From contig NW_022098076.1 in assembly GCF_002288925.2 (NCBI RefSeq), positions 76,898,009 through 76,962,008 of the forward strand: DNA of 64,000 bases, read 5' to 3'. The position numbers were made by a program, and so were the translations under genes. Under the pieces are notes generated by a model. The model did not search any database and had not been told where the DNA came from. It saw nothing but the letters and a program-made list of their open reading frames with translations. Numbering within the stretch: position 1 is the first letter of the stretch; every line of letters starts with the position of its first letter. Origin of the DNA: Delphinapterus leucas (Eukaryota > Chordata > Mammalia > Artiodactyla > Monodontidae). This document shows positions 49,028 through 60,854 of this stretch, piece by piece.

Positions 49028-49237
49028 GTGGATTTCCCTGGTGGTCCAGTAGTTAAGACTCCATGCTCCCAATGCAGGGGGCCCAGGTTCGATCCCCGGT
49101 CAAGGAACTAGATCCCACATGCTGTAACTAAGAGCCTGCATGCCGCAACTAAAGATTCTGCACGCCACAACGAAGATCCTGAGTGGCACAAATAGGACCT
49201 GGTGCAGCCAAATAAATAAATAAAGATTTTAAAGAAA
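49028..49237 (+). mobile_element. tRNA-derived SINE (CHR/Bov-tA-like)
   Basis: Head 'gatttccctggtggtccagt', (AAAT)n tail, perfect 13-nt duplication aaaagcttattct (49015-49027 / 49238-49250). Confidence 0.9.
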
Positions 49238-50982
49238 AAAAGCTTATTCTAGGAGCCACACATCCTTGTGCCTCTTCACTGAAGGAGTGTCCCTCCAGAG
49301 CTGGCCTGCTCAAACCTTGGTGGATTCTGGGCTTGAGACGGTGAGAAGGGATTCGTAGCTGGTCCTCTGTGGGCTCTACTTCTGCAAGTTTCTAGCTGCC
49401 TCCTGGGAGTTCTGCTGGTGAGTGACCTTGACTGGCATGGTGGACTCCCAGGGAGAGGCCCAAGCTGGACTTTGCCCCAGGAAGCAAACAGCATGGAAAG
49501 GGGTGTGGCAAGGCGTTGAACCCGAGGAAGGGAGAGAAAGTTGGGTTTGCCACTCATATCAGGATCCCGGAATGTGTGGGAAATAATGGGTGCTGGGTCC
49601 TGGTGACCGTCTCCTCCATGGACCCAAGAAAGACAACAGGGTGGTGCTATTTTGTTCAAGGCTATGAACAAGTGTGGGTGATGATTCAGTATACTGATGA
49701 AGACCAGGATGTGGAAGAAAGGGAGGAAAGAGGATGAGTAGGAGGACTCTGATGCTCCTGGCTGGAAGCAGAGGAGTGGGGGTAATAAAGATAAAGCACA
49801 CTCCATGATCTGGGCTTCAGCACACACAAAAATATCTTTTCTAAGCCTTTTTCCCATAGCCATCCCCCCGCCAGCCATGAAATACAGAAGACTCTGGGCT
49901 GGGAAATCAGGCAGACCTGAGATTGATCCTGATTGCCACTTACTGGCTGTATGACCTTGGGCAAGTCCCATGACCTCTCTGAGCCTCATCTTTTACCTGG
50001 GGATAATTATCAAAAGGCCTATGTAGGGACTGAGTCATCAGTTATGTAAAGTATTTGACACGTGATAGACAATCAACAAAGTTACACACAGACACACACA
50101 CACACACACAGAGGAGGGTCACTCACTATGTGGGAGGCCCTAGAATTTTGCCTCTCAGCTCTCTGTCCACCCTCGCCTCCTACCACGTCCCAGCCTCTCT
50201 GCTGCACACTGGAGAAATGGAAAGTTTTTCTCCTCTCCACAACCTCCTCTTTTGTTTCTCCAAGAAGGAGGCTGCCTTGCTGCTCCAGCGTGGAGAAAGA
50301 CAAAAAGAGATGCCAGGGTGATCTGCTGTCCAGTTGGCAAGTCACCCAGCTCCAGGACTTGCAAAGCCCTCTCCCACTTTCCTTCCCCTGCAACTCTGAC
50401 TCAGTTTCCAGTGTTGCTTCTGAAATCAGGTCAACATCGAAGACGTACTTAAGTTAGGCGAGGGAAATGAGGAGGTGTGTACTCCCACAGAAGCTCCTGA
50501 CCTCTGAAATTAGTAGGGTAAATCTTCTAAGCCCAGCCTGATAGATGAAGAGGAGACTGTAGCTAAGAGGGCCACTGGGGTTGTTCAAGGCTGGATCTAG
50601 GAGCAGGCATAGAGCACTCTCTGCATTAGACTGCCGTGGTCCCCTGGGTTGCTTGGTGTGGAGAGGGTGTGTCAGGAGATTGATGGCACCTCCAGCCTGA
50701 AAGGGCTGCCAGGGCACAAATTTGGCAGGGGCTGGGGGAAGACTGCCATATGGCAAGGTAATTCAAAAGAAAGAGTTCCATTCTGCCTGAGACCCCTATA
50801 GGTTTTTCTAACTCTCTTGTGTCAGTCCAAAGCCCCTCTTCAAATTGCTTCCTATACTCATTGTCCCCATCAAATGGCGAATAGGCACACAGGCCAACAG
50901 TAGGGGGGTGGATGGAAAATGACATGAGACTCAATCCCAGAAGACCGAGTTCAAGTCCTGATTCTACCATTTAAGAGCTGAG

Positions 50983-51114
50983 CTGGGACTTCCATGGTGG
51001 TCCCGTGGTTAAGACTCTGTGCTTCCACTGCAGGGGCATGGGTTCGATCCCTGGTCAGGGATCCTGTATGCTGCGTAGTGTGGCCAGAAAAAAAAAAAAA
51101 AGGTTAAAAAGAAA
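50983..51114 (+). mobile_element. Short tRNA-derived SINE inside a MIR
   Basis: Head 'gggacttccatggtggtccc', A tail, and a perfect 11-nt duplication aagagctgagc (50972-50982 / 51115-51125). The MIR ('gttcaagtcctgattctacc') continues on the far side ('cacctgtaaaatgggggc'). Confidence 0.9.
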
Positions 51115-53412
51115 AAGAGCTGAGCAATTTGAGGCAAATCATTAAACATTCCAGAGCCTCACTTTCCCCACCTGTAAAATGGGGGCAAACAGGGGTAGCA
51201 TTCAAAATACTTAAAAATTGGTAAGTTATGAGTACTGACCTATGAGAATGGACACCAGGGGGCCTTAGAGCCAGAGCTGGGTCCTGGGAGGCCACATTGT
51301 GCCAGGCCTTAACCTTTTAGTTGCTGGGTTGTGGGGAAGCCTGCAGGTTTGGAGAGAGGACTGGGAGAGCAGCCGCAGCAGTGGAGAACTCAGCCAGTGA
51401 CTACTCACCAACTAGTACCAAAGTATTTCCAGATTTTAACAACCAGTACAGCTACACTGGATAGTGATGGCATATTGGTTGCAAGTGAGACCTGAGGAAA
51501 AATCCTATCTCACCAGCTACTGTATACATGGTTATTTATTTTAAGCCAAAACTTGAAGTTCTAATTCCTTCTAATTCCTCCTGATCGGTAGAGGACCTGC
51601 GACCGCGTCTAACTGCTCTGTCCCTCTAGTCTGTGCAGGCTTCTCTGTGTTAGCTCTCCCAGCTGTCTTCCCCTACACCATCTCCTACAGGCTCTCCAGC
51701 TCCATGCCCCTCTGACCAGCACCATGGACAGTTCCAGCTGACCAGCCCATCCTAGGCCATCCCCTTCCTCCTGCCTTATCTCTCCTCTTACCCCACCCAT
51801 GCCAGCACAGAAACCCTGAGGTATGAACTGAATGTAGGTCACCCCTGAGAAAAGAGTACAGTGGAGTGGTTCAGAACAAGCTCTGGAGTAAAGCCGACTG
51901 GATTTGAATCCCAAGCCACCAGCTCTCAGCTGTTTGATCGTATTCCTCCATTTCTATAACACCCAGATTGCTCTCTTGTCAACAGTGAAAACTTTAACAG
52001 CTACCTCAAAGGTCGTAAGGTTTAAGTGGGATAAAAGGTTTAAAGAACTTAGCACAGTGCCTGGCTCATTATATGTTCTGAATAAATAAAGAGCACCATT
52101 ATTCTGTGACTTTCTATCCTATTTAATTCCTCAAACCCTTTTCCAATCCATCTCTGATGAGGGCCCTCTCTCAGGTATAGGTATTATAACATGACCACCA
52201 GCTTAGTGTAGCTGGCCTCCTTTGGTGTGAAAGTTGGCTTGGACTTCAAAGATGGTAAGGAAGCCAACCTTTGGTCCATGAGATTCTCTCTTTATTAGTT
52301 TTTTTTTTTGCATTTAAAAAATTTTGAGTTAATCTTAGACATACACCAAAATAGTACAAGTGGTTCTCATAAACCTTTCATCCAGTTTCCCCTTAGGTTA
52401 ACATCTTACATGACCATAGGACGCTTATCAAAAAGAAGAAATTAATGTTGGTACAATGATACTATTAACAAAATTATAGAATTTATTTAGATTTCACAAG
52501 TTTGTCCACAAATCTCCTTTCCCTGTTTCAGTATCCAATCCAGGATCCCCCCTGGGGCATTTCCTGAGACTTTCCTTGTTTTTCATGTCCTTGATTCTTT
52601 TGAAGAGTACTGTCAATTGTTTTGTAGAATATTCCTCAATCTGGGTTTGTTTCTCATGATTAGAGTAAAATGTGCATTATTGGGAAGCATAACACAGAGT
52701 TACAGGCCCTTCTCAGGGCATGATATCAGAGGGTACATCGTGTCAATATGTATTTTTGGTGATGTTAACTTTGATCACTTGGCTAGAGTGGTGTCCGCCA
52801 GGATTCTCCACTGCAAACTTGCTCTCTCCCCCTCTTTATTAGATTTTGAACATGCCCATCTTTTACTTCTCTAGAATTAAGTGTTCAGAACCAAGAAACC
52901 TGTCCTCGCTGTAACCCATCCATCTGTACACTCCCAACCACTCCTGAGCCACACCCATTCCCTATGACCTGCCTGGTCACTTTCCTGTGAGTTTTCTTTG
53001 TTCTTTTATATATATACACACACACACATTCCTTTCCTATCTTTCTTTTTTTTTTAACATCTTTATTGGAGTATAATTGCTTTACAATGGTGTGTTAGTT
53101 TCTGCTGTATAACAAAGTGAGTCAGCTATACGTATACATATAGCCCCATATCTCCTCCCTCTTGCATCTCGCTCCCACCCTCCCTATCCCACCCCCTAGG
53201 TGGTCACAAAGCACTGAGTTGATCTTCCTGTGTTATACGGCTACTTCCCACTAGCTATCTAGTTTACATTTGGTAGTATATATAAGTCAGTGCTAGTCTC
53301 TCACTTCATCCCAGCTTACCCTTCCCCCTCCCCATGTCCTCAAGTCCATTCTCTACATCTGCGTCTTTATTCCTGCCCTGCCCCTAGGTTCTTCATAACC
53401 TTTTTTTTTTTT

Positions 53413-56400
53413 TTAGATTCCATATATATGTGTTAGCATACGGTATTTGTTTTTCTCTCTCTGACTTACTTCACTCTGTATGACAGACTTTAGGTTCATC
53501 CACCTCACTGCAAATAACTCAATTTCGTTTCTTTTTATGGCTGAGTAATATTCCATTGTATATATGTGCCACGTCTTCTTTATCCATTCATCTGTCGATG
53601 AACACTTAGGTTGCTTCCAAGTCCTGGCTATTGTAAATAGAGCTACAATGAACATTATGGTACATGACTTTTTGAATTATGGTTTTCTCAGGGTATATGC
53701 CCAGTAGTGGGATTGCTGGGTCGTATGGTAGTTCTATTTGTAGTTTTTTAAGGAACCTCCATACTGTTCTCCATAGTGGCTGTATCAATTTACATTCCCA
53801 CCAACAGTGCAAGAGGGTTCCCTTTTCTCCACACCCTCTCCAGCATTTATTGTGTGTAGTTTTTTTGATGATGGCCATTCTGACTGGTGTGAGGTGATAC
53901 CTCATTGTAGTTTTTGTTGTTGTTTTTTTTGCGGTACGCGGGCCTCTCATTGTTGTGGCCTTTCCCGTTGTGGAGCACAGGCTCCGGACGCGCAGGCTCA
54001 GCGGCCATGGCTCACGGGCCCAGCCGCTCTGCAGCACGTGGGATCTTCCCGGACCGGGGCACGAACCCGTGTCCCCTGCATTGGCAGGCGGACTCTCAAC
54101 CACTGCGCCACCAGGGAAGCCCCCCCTCATTGTAGTTTTGATTTGCATTTCTCTAATGATTAGTGATGTTGAGCATTCTTTCATGTGTTTGTTGGCAATC
54201 TGTATATCTTCTTTGGAGAAACGTCTATTTAGGTCTTCTGCCAATTTTTGGATTGGGTTGTTTGTTTTTTGATATTGAGCTGTATGAGCTGCTTGTAAAT
54301 TTTGGAGATTAATCCTTTGTCAGTTGCTTCATTGACGAATATTTTCTCCCATTCTGAGGGTTGTCTTTTGGTCTTGTTTATGGTTTCCTTTGCTGTGCAA
54401 AAGCTTTTAAGTTTCATTAGCTCCCATTTGTTTACTTTCGTTTCTATTTCTTTTTCCCTAGGAGGTGGGTCAAAAAGGATCTTGCTGTGATTTATGTCAT
54501 AGAGTGTTCTGCCTGTGTTTTCCTCTAAGAGTTTTATAGTGTCTGGCCTTACATTTAGGTCTCTAATCCATTTTGAGTTTATTTTTGTGTATGGTGTTAG
54601 GGAGTGTTCTAATTTCATTCTTTTACATGCAGCTCTCCTGTTTTCCCAGTACCACTTATTGAAGAGGCTGTCTTTTCTCCATTGTATATTCTTGCCTCCT
54701 TTATCAAAAATAAGGTGACCATAAGTGCATGGGTTTATCTCTGGGCTTTCTATCCTGTTCTATTGATCTATATTTCTGTTTTTGTGCCAGTACCACACTG
54801 TCTTGATTACTATAGCTTTGTAATATAGTCTGAAGTCAGGGAGCCTGATTCATCCAGCTCCGCTTTTCTTTCTCAAGATTGCTTTGGCTATTCGGGGTCT
54901 TTTGTGTTTCCATACAAACTGTGAAATTTTTTGTTCTAGTTCTTTGAAAAATGCTATTAGTAGTTTGATAGGGATTGCATTGACTCTGTAGATTGCTCTG
55001 GGTAGTATAGTCATTTTCACAATGTTGATTCTTCCAATCCAAGAACATGGTATATCTCTCCATCTATTTGTATCATCTTTAATTTCTTTCTTCAGTGTCT
55101 TATAGTTTTCTGCATACAGCACTTTTGTCTTCTTAGGTAGGTTTTTTCCTAGGTATTGTATTCTTTTTATTGCAATGGTAAATGGGAGTGTTTCTTTAAT
55201 TTCTCTTTCAGATTTTTCATCATTAGTATATAGGAATGCAAGATATTTCTGTGCATTAATTTTGTATCCTGATACTTTACCAAATTCATTGTTTAGCTCT
55301 AGTAGTTTTCTGGTAGAGTCTTTAGGATTCTCTATGTATAGTATCATGTCATCTGCAAACAGTGACAGCTTTACTTCTTCTTTTCTGATTTGGATTCCTT
55401 TTATTTCTTTTTCTTCTCTGATTGCCATGGCTGAAACTTCCAAAACTATGTTGAATAATAGTGGTGAGAGTGGGCAGCCTTGTCTTGTTCTTGATCTTAG
55501 TGGAAATGGTTTCAGCTTTTCACCACTGAGAATGATGTTGGCTGTGGGTTTGTCATATATGGCCTTTATTATGTTGAGGTAAGTTCCCTCTATGCCTACT
55601 TTCTGGAGGGTTTTTATCATAAATGGGTGTTGAATTTTGTCAAAAGCTTTTTCTGCATCTATTGAGATGATCATATAGTTTTTCTCCTTCAATTGGTTAA
55701 TATGGTGTATCACATTGATTGATTTGTGTATATTGAAGAATTCTTGCATTCCTGGGATATACCCCACTTGATCATGGTGTATGATCCTTTTAATGTGCTG
55801 TTGGATTCTGTTTGCTAGTATTTTGTTGAAGATTTTTGCATCTATGTTCATCAGCGATATTAGTCTGTTGTTTTCTTTCTTTGTGACATCTTTGTCTGGT
55901 TTTGGTATCAGGGTGATGGTGGCCTCATAGAATGAGTTTGGGAGTGTTCTTCCCTCTGCTATATTTTGGAAGAGTTTGAGAAGCATAGGTGTTAGCTCTT
56001 CTCTAAATGTTTGATAGAATTCGCCTGTGAAGCCATCTGGTCCTGGGCTTTTGTTTGTTGGAAGATTTTTAATCACGGTCTCAATTTCAGTGCATGTGAT
56101 TGGTCTGTTTATATTTTCTATTTCTTCCTGGTTCAGTCTTGGAAGGTGGTGCTTTTCTAAGAATTTGTCCATTTCTTCCAGGTTGTCCATTTTATTGCCG
56201 TATAGTTGCTTGTAGTAATCTCTCATGATCCTTTGTATTTCTGCAATGTCAGTTGTTACTTCTTCTTTTTCATTTCTAATTCTATTGATTTGAGTCTTCT
56301 CCCATTTTTTCTTGATGAGCCCGGCTAACGGTTTATCAATTTTTTTAATCTTCTTAAAGAACCAGCTTTTAGTTTTATTGATCTTTGCTACTGTTTCCTT

Positions 56401-57446
56401 GATTTTTTTTTCATTTATTTGTGATCTGATCTTTATGATTTCTTTCCTTCTGCTAACTTTGGGGATTTTTTTGTTCTTCTTTCTCTAATTGCTTTAGGTG
56501 TAAGGTTAGGTTGTTTGAGATGTTTCTTGTTTCTTGAGGTAGGATTGTATAGCTATAAACTTCCCTCTTAGAACTGCTTTTGCTGCATCCCATAGGTTTT
56601 GGGTCATTGTGTTTTCATTGTCAATTTTTTCTAGGTATTTTTTGATTTCCTCTTTGATTTCTTTGGTGATCTCTTGGTTATCGAGTAGTGTATTGTTTAG
56701 CCTCCATGTGTTTGTATTTTTTACAGATTTTTTCCTGTAATTGATATCTAGTCTCGTAGTGCTGTGGTCGGAAAAGATACTTGATACGATTTCAATTTTC
56801 TTAAATTAACCATGGCTTGATTTGTGACCCAAGATATGATGAATCCTGGAGAATGTTCCATGAGCACTTGAGAAGAAAGTGTATTCTGTTGTTTTTGGAT
56901 GGAATGTCTTATAAATATCAATTAAGTCCATCTTGTTTAATGTATCATTTAAAGCTTGTGTTTCCTTATTTATTTTCATTTTGGATGATCTGTCCATTGG
57001 TGGAAATGGGGTGTTAAAGTCCCCTACTATGATTGTGTTACTGTCGTTTTCCCCTTTTATGGCTGTTAGCATTTGCCTTATGTATTGAGGTGCTCCTATG
57101 TTGGGTGCATAAATATTTACAATTGTTATATCTTCTTCTTGGATTGATCCCTTGATCATTATATAGTGTCCTTGTCTCTTGTAATAGTCTTTATTTTAAA
57201 GTCTGTTTTGTCTGACATGACAATTGCTACTCCAGCTTTCTTTTGATTTCCATTTTCATGGAATATCTTTTTCCATCCCCTCACTTTCAGTCTGTATGTG
57301 TCCCTAGGTCTGAAGTGGGTCTCTTGTAGACAACATATATACGGGTTTTGTTTTTGTATCCATTCAGCCAGTCTATGTCTTTTGGTTGGAGCATTTAATC
57401 CATTTACATTTAAGATAATTATCAATATGTATGTTCCTATTACCAT
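53413..57446 (-). pseudogene. L1 ORF2 remnant with a long open RT block
   Basis: The endonuclease start (57446, [10 protein letters not shown]) is frameshifted near 57160. A 458-residue frame (56226-54850) then covers the RT domain with FADD intact (residues 290-293) and the thumb region. The C-terminal part (54618-53413) is interrupted by a SINE at 53915-54125. Confidence 0.85.
53915..54125 (-). mobile_element. CHR-2-type SINE nested in L1 ORF2
   Basis: Reverse copy ('gcggtacgcgggcctctcat' to 'accagggaagcc') with a perfect 14-nt duplication ctcattgtagtttt (53901-53914 / 54126-54139). Necessarily younger than the L1. Confidence 0.93.
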
Positions 57447-57504
57447 TTTCTTTATTGTTTTGGGTTTGTTATTGTAGGTCTTTTCCTTCTCTTGTGTTTC
57501 TTGC

Positions 57505-58733
57505 CTAGAGAAGTTCCTTTAGCATTTGTTGTAAAGGTGGTTTGGTGGTGCTGAATTCTCTTAGCTTTTGCTTGTCTGTAAAGGTTTTAATTTCTCCATC
57601 AAACCTGAAAGAGATCCTTGCTGGGTAGAGTAATCTTGGTTGTAGGTGTTTCCCTTTCATCACGTTTTAAAATTTTTATTTATTTTAGGCTGCGTTGGGT
57701 CTTCATTGCTGTGCTGTGCTTTCTCTAGTTGCAGTGAGCGGGGGCTACTCTTTGTTGTGGTGCGCGGGTTTCTCATTGCAGTGGCTCCTCTTGTTGTGGA
57801 ACATGGGCTCTAGGTGCGTGGGCTTCAGTAGTTGTGGCTCACAGGCTCTATAGCACAGGCTCAGTAGTTGTGGCACACGGGCTTAGTTGCTCGGCCGCAT
57901 GTGGGATCTTCCTGGACCAGAGCTCGAATCCGTGTCCCCTGCATGTGCAGGCGGATTCTTAACCACTTTGCCACCAGGGAAGCCCTCCCTTTCATCACTT
58001 TAAATATGTCCTGCCACTCCCTTCTGGCTTGCAGAGTTTCTGCTGAAAGATCAGCTGTTAACCTTATGGGGATTCCCTTGTATGTTATCTGTTGCTTTTC
58101 CCTTGCTGCTTTTAATATTTTTTCTTTGTGTTTAATTTTTGATAGTTTGATTAATATGTGTCTTGGCATGTTTCTCCTTGGATTTATCCTGTATGGGACT
58201 CTCTGCACTTCCTGGACTTGATTAACTATTTCCTTTCCTATATTAGGGAAATTTTCAACTATGATCTCCTCAAATATTTTCTCAGTCCCTTTCTTTTTCT
58301 CTTCTTCTTCTGGGACCCGTATAATTCGAATGTTTGTGCATTTAATGTTGTCTCAGAGGTCTCTGAGACAGCCCTCAGTTCTTTTCATTCTGTTTTCTTT
58401 ATTCTGCTCTGAAGTAATTATTTCCACTATTTTATCTTCCAGGTCACTTATCCGTTCTTCTGCCTCAGTTATACTGCTATTGATTCCTTCTAGAGAATTT
58501 TAAATTTCCTTTATTGTGTTTTTCATCCTTGTTTGTTTGCTCTTTAGTTCATCTAAGTCCTTGTTAAATGTTTCTTATATTTTCTCCATTCTATTTCCAA
58601 GATTTGGGGTCATCTTTATTATCATTACTCTGAATTCTTTTTCAGGTAGACTGCCTATTTCATCTTCATTTGTTAGGTCTGGTGGGTTTTTACCTTGCTC
58701 CTTCACCTGCTGTGTGTTTCTCTGTCTTCTCAT
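57505..58733 (-). pseudogene. L1 ORF1 remnant
   Basis: Begins MRRQRNTQQVKEQGK at 58733 and ends at TAG 57507-57505. In-frame stops occur in the coiled-coil part, and a SINE (57664-57985) splits the C-terminal domain after VMKG. Confidence 0.8.
57664..57985 (-). mobile_element. CHR-type SINE (long variant) nested in L1 ORF1
   Basis: Reverse copy, A-rich tail at the left, and a perfect 13-nt duplication tccctttcatcac (57651-57663 / 57986-57998). Confidence 0.93.
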
Positions 58734-59384
58734 TTTGCTTAACTTACTGTGTTTGGGGTCTCCTTTTCGCAGACTGTAGGTTCATAGTTCCTGTTGTTTT
58801 TGGTGTCTGCCCCCAGTGGGTAAGGTTGGTTCAGTGGGCTGTGTAGGCTTCCTGGTGGAGGGGACTGGTGCCTGTGTTCTGGTGGATGAGGCTGGATCTT
58901 GTCTTTCTGTTGGGGAAGACCACATCCGATGGTGTGTTTTGGGGTGTCTGTGACCGTATTATGATTTTAGGCAGCCTCTCTGCTAATGGGTGGGCTTGTA
59001 TTCCTGTCTTGCTAGTTGTTTGGCATAGGGTATCCAGCACTGTAGCTTGCTGGTCATTGAGTGGAGCTTGGTCTTAATATTGAGATGGAGATCTCTGGGA
59101 GAGCTTTCGCCGTTTGATATTACATGGAGCCGGGAGGTCTCTGGTGGACCAATGTCCTGAACTTGGCTCTCCCACCTCAGAGACACAGGCCTGACACCCA
59201 GCTGGAGCATCAAGACACTTTTGGGAAGTCTGAGGTCTTCTGCCAGCGTTCAGTAGGTGTTCTGTAGGAGTTGTTCCACACATAGATGTATTTCTGATAT
59301 ATTTGTGAGGAGGAAGGTGATCTCCACGTCTTACTCTTCCTCCATCTTGAAGGTCTCCTCTTTCTTTCTTTCTTTTTCTTTCTT

Positions 59385-59502
59385 TCTTTTTGGCCGCACC
59401 ATGTGGCTTGTGAGATCTTAGTTCCCTGACCAGGGATAGAACCTGGGTCCTCAGCAGTGAAAGTGCAGAGTTCTAACCACTGGACTGCCAGGGAATTCCC
59501 CT
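59385..59502 (-). mobile_element. Short tRNA-derived SINE at the L1 5' border
   Basis: The reverse strand reads 'gggaattccctggcagtcca'. A (TTTC)n run (59352-59390) joins it to the L1 5' end. Confidence 0.8.
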
Positions 59503-60425
59503 GAGTTTTCTTAAGTTGGGCATTCAGAGGTGTGCGCAGAAGCCAGATGCAGACACACCTGGAGTTTATGAGGGTAACAGGGTACTTCTCAGTTCATTTT
59601 CATGGACCTTTTGTCAAGGCCCGGCAGCTTTCGGCTTACAGGGACACTCTGTGAAAACGTGGCCAGCAACTGTCTATGGGAATGTCCAGCCCCTTTCTCA
59701 GGTCTGGCCCCAAACTTTGAGCACTTTCTTCAACATATAACATTTGGGTTTTTTAAATCTCTAGTAGCATTCGTTTCTTGGCAATGTATAACTCCTTGCT
59801 ACCCACTAGCCCAGATCCAGGAACTTCCTTCCTTCCAGAAGGCTCTTCACTACTCCAGGAGTTTGCTATCACCAGATATCCTGCTACCAGAGTAAATACA
59901 TAGCATTCTTTAAATCGAGTGTGGAGAGATGTGCTTTTCCAACCCTCCCCTTTGTCTCTCTCTGCCCCGAGTCTATTCCAAGTCAGTGTGTCTTCTACAC
60001 ACTGCCCCTTTAGAAGATGAAGAAGCACCACACCTCCTCCAGCCTCATGCAGACTCCATTTTAAAACAGCTTTTGTGTAAAAGTATATTAAAGGCTTCTG
60101 GAGAGCCTCAGGAGATGTCTTCATCAAATCCCATTCCCTCTTTGCCCTTTGTTCTGGTTACCATGGCAGTGTAAGAAATAACATCGAGATTTCAAACAAC
60201 CATTTTATTTTACTTATGATTTTGTGGGTCAGGAATCAAGAAGGGCTTGACCAGGCAGTTCTTACTTGGACTCTGTCATACAGTTACCGTCAGATGTTGG
60301 CCAGGGCTGCAGCCTCCTGAAGGCTCCACTGGACTGGACCTCCAAGATGGTGCACTCACACAGCTGATGGTTGATGCTGGCTGTTGGCTGGAAGATCAGC
60401 TAGGCTATGGCTGGGGACACCTATC

Positions 60426-60848
60426 TGTAAGGCCAACTGGCCCGAGGCAGGGGAACACAATCAGATTCACAGGTTGCATCAGACTGAAATTCTCCGGACC
60501 ACCCAGTTCCAGAAACTGCCCTGGAGACATTCCAGACCACCCAGTTCCGGGAACTGACCTGGGGACTTTGAACCCAGCCCAGCCTTCCCGCCTTTCGAGG
60601 GGCGGGACTAACGGTCCCCCAGGATACCCAAAAAGACCACCAAATAAGGAATACCCTGTGCCCTCCCAGATTCACCACACCCCTTTCCCTTCTTCCCCTA
60701 TAAAATCTTGCCCAACCCTCGCCCGGGTGCGACTTCTCTGGCCCCTTTCTCTGGGACCAGTGAACCTCGCCCGGGAGCGCTCCCTAATAAAGCTCACCTG
60801 AAGCTTTCCTCTGTTTCCCGGTGCCGTTTGTTAAGATCCGACCTTACA
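60426..60848 (+). mobile_element. Solo LTR of an endogenous retrovirus
   Basis: 423 bp starting TGTAAGG and ending CCTTACA (perfect inverted ends), flanked by the 5-bp duplication ctatc (60421-60425 / 60849-60853). Inside are a TATA box (60699-60706), poly(A) signal AATAAA (60786-60791), and a 38-bp direct repeat in U3. No internal retroviral genes remain, so it is a product of LTR-LTR recombination. The layout resembles class I (gamma-like) LTRs, though those usually make 4-bp duplications. Confidence 0.88.
60497..60572 (+). repeat. 38-bp direct repeat in the LTR U3
   Basis: gaccacccagttcc occurs at 60497 and 60535, and the similarity extends through 'gaactg..ctgg.gac'. Such U3 duplications often hold enhancer elements. 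Confidence 0.85.
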
Positions 60849-60854
60849 CTATCC

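Larger units (their letters stand above)
47950..53040. other. Intergenic DNA between CFAP65 and IHH (IHH off window)
   Basis: No exon is recognisable. It contains MIR elements (about 49920-50080; one near 50925-51215; about 51865-52090), two short SINEs, a (CA)n run near 50080-50110, and an old reverse-oriented L1-like 3' fragment (about 52310-52870). Confidence 0.55.
53042..59375 (-). mobile_element. Near full-length L1, reverse orientation
   Basis: Reads leftward from a 5' UTR beginning 'gaggagaccttcaagatgg' (about 59368) to a poly(A) seen as the T run at 53046-53056. Includes both ORFs, each broken, plus two SINEs inserted later. An intact 5' end is uncommon because most copies are 5'-truncated. 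Confidence 0.9.
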
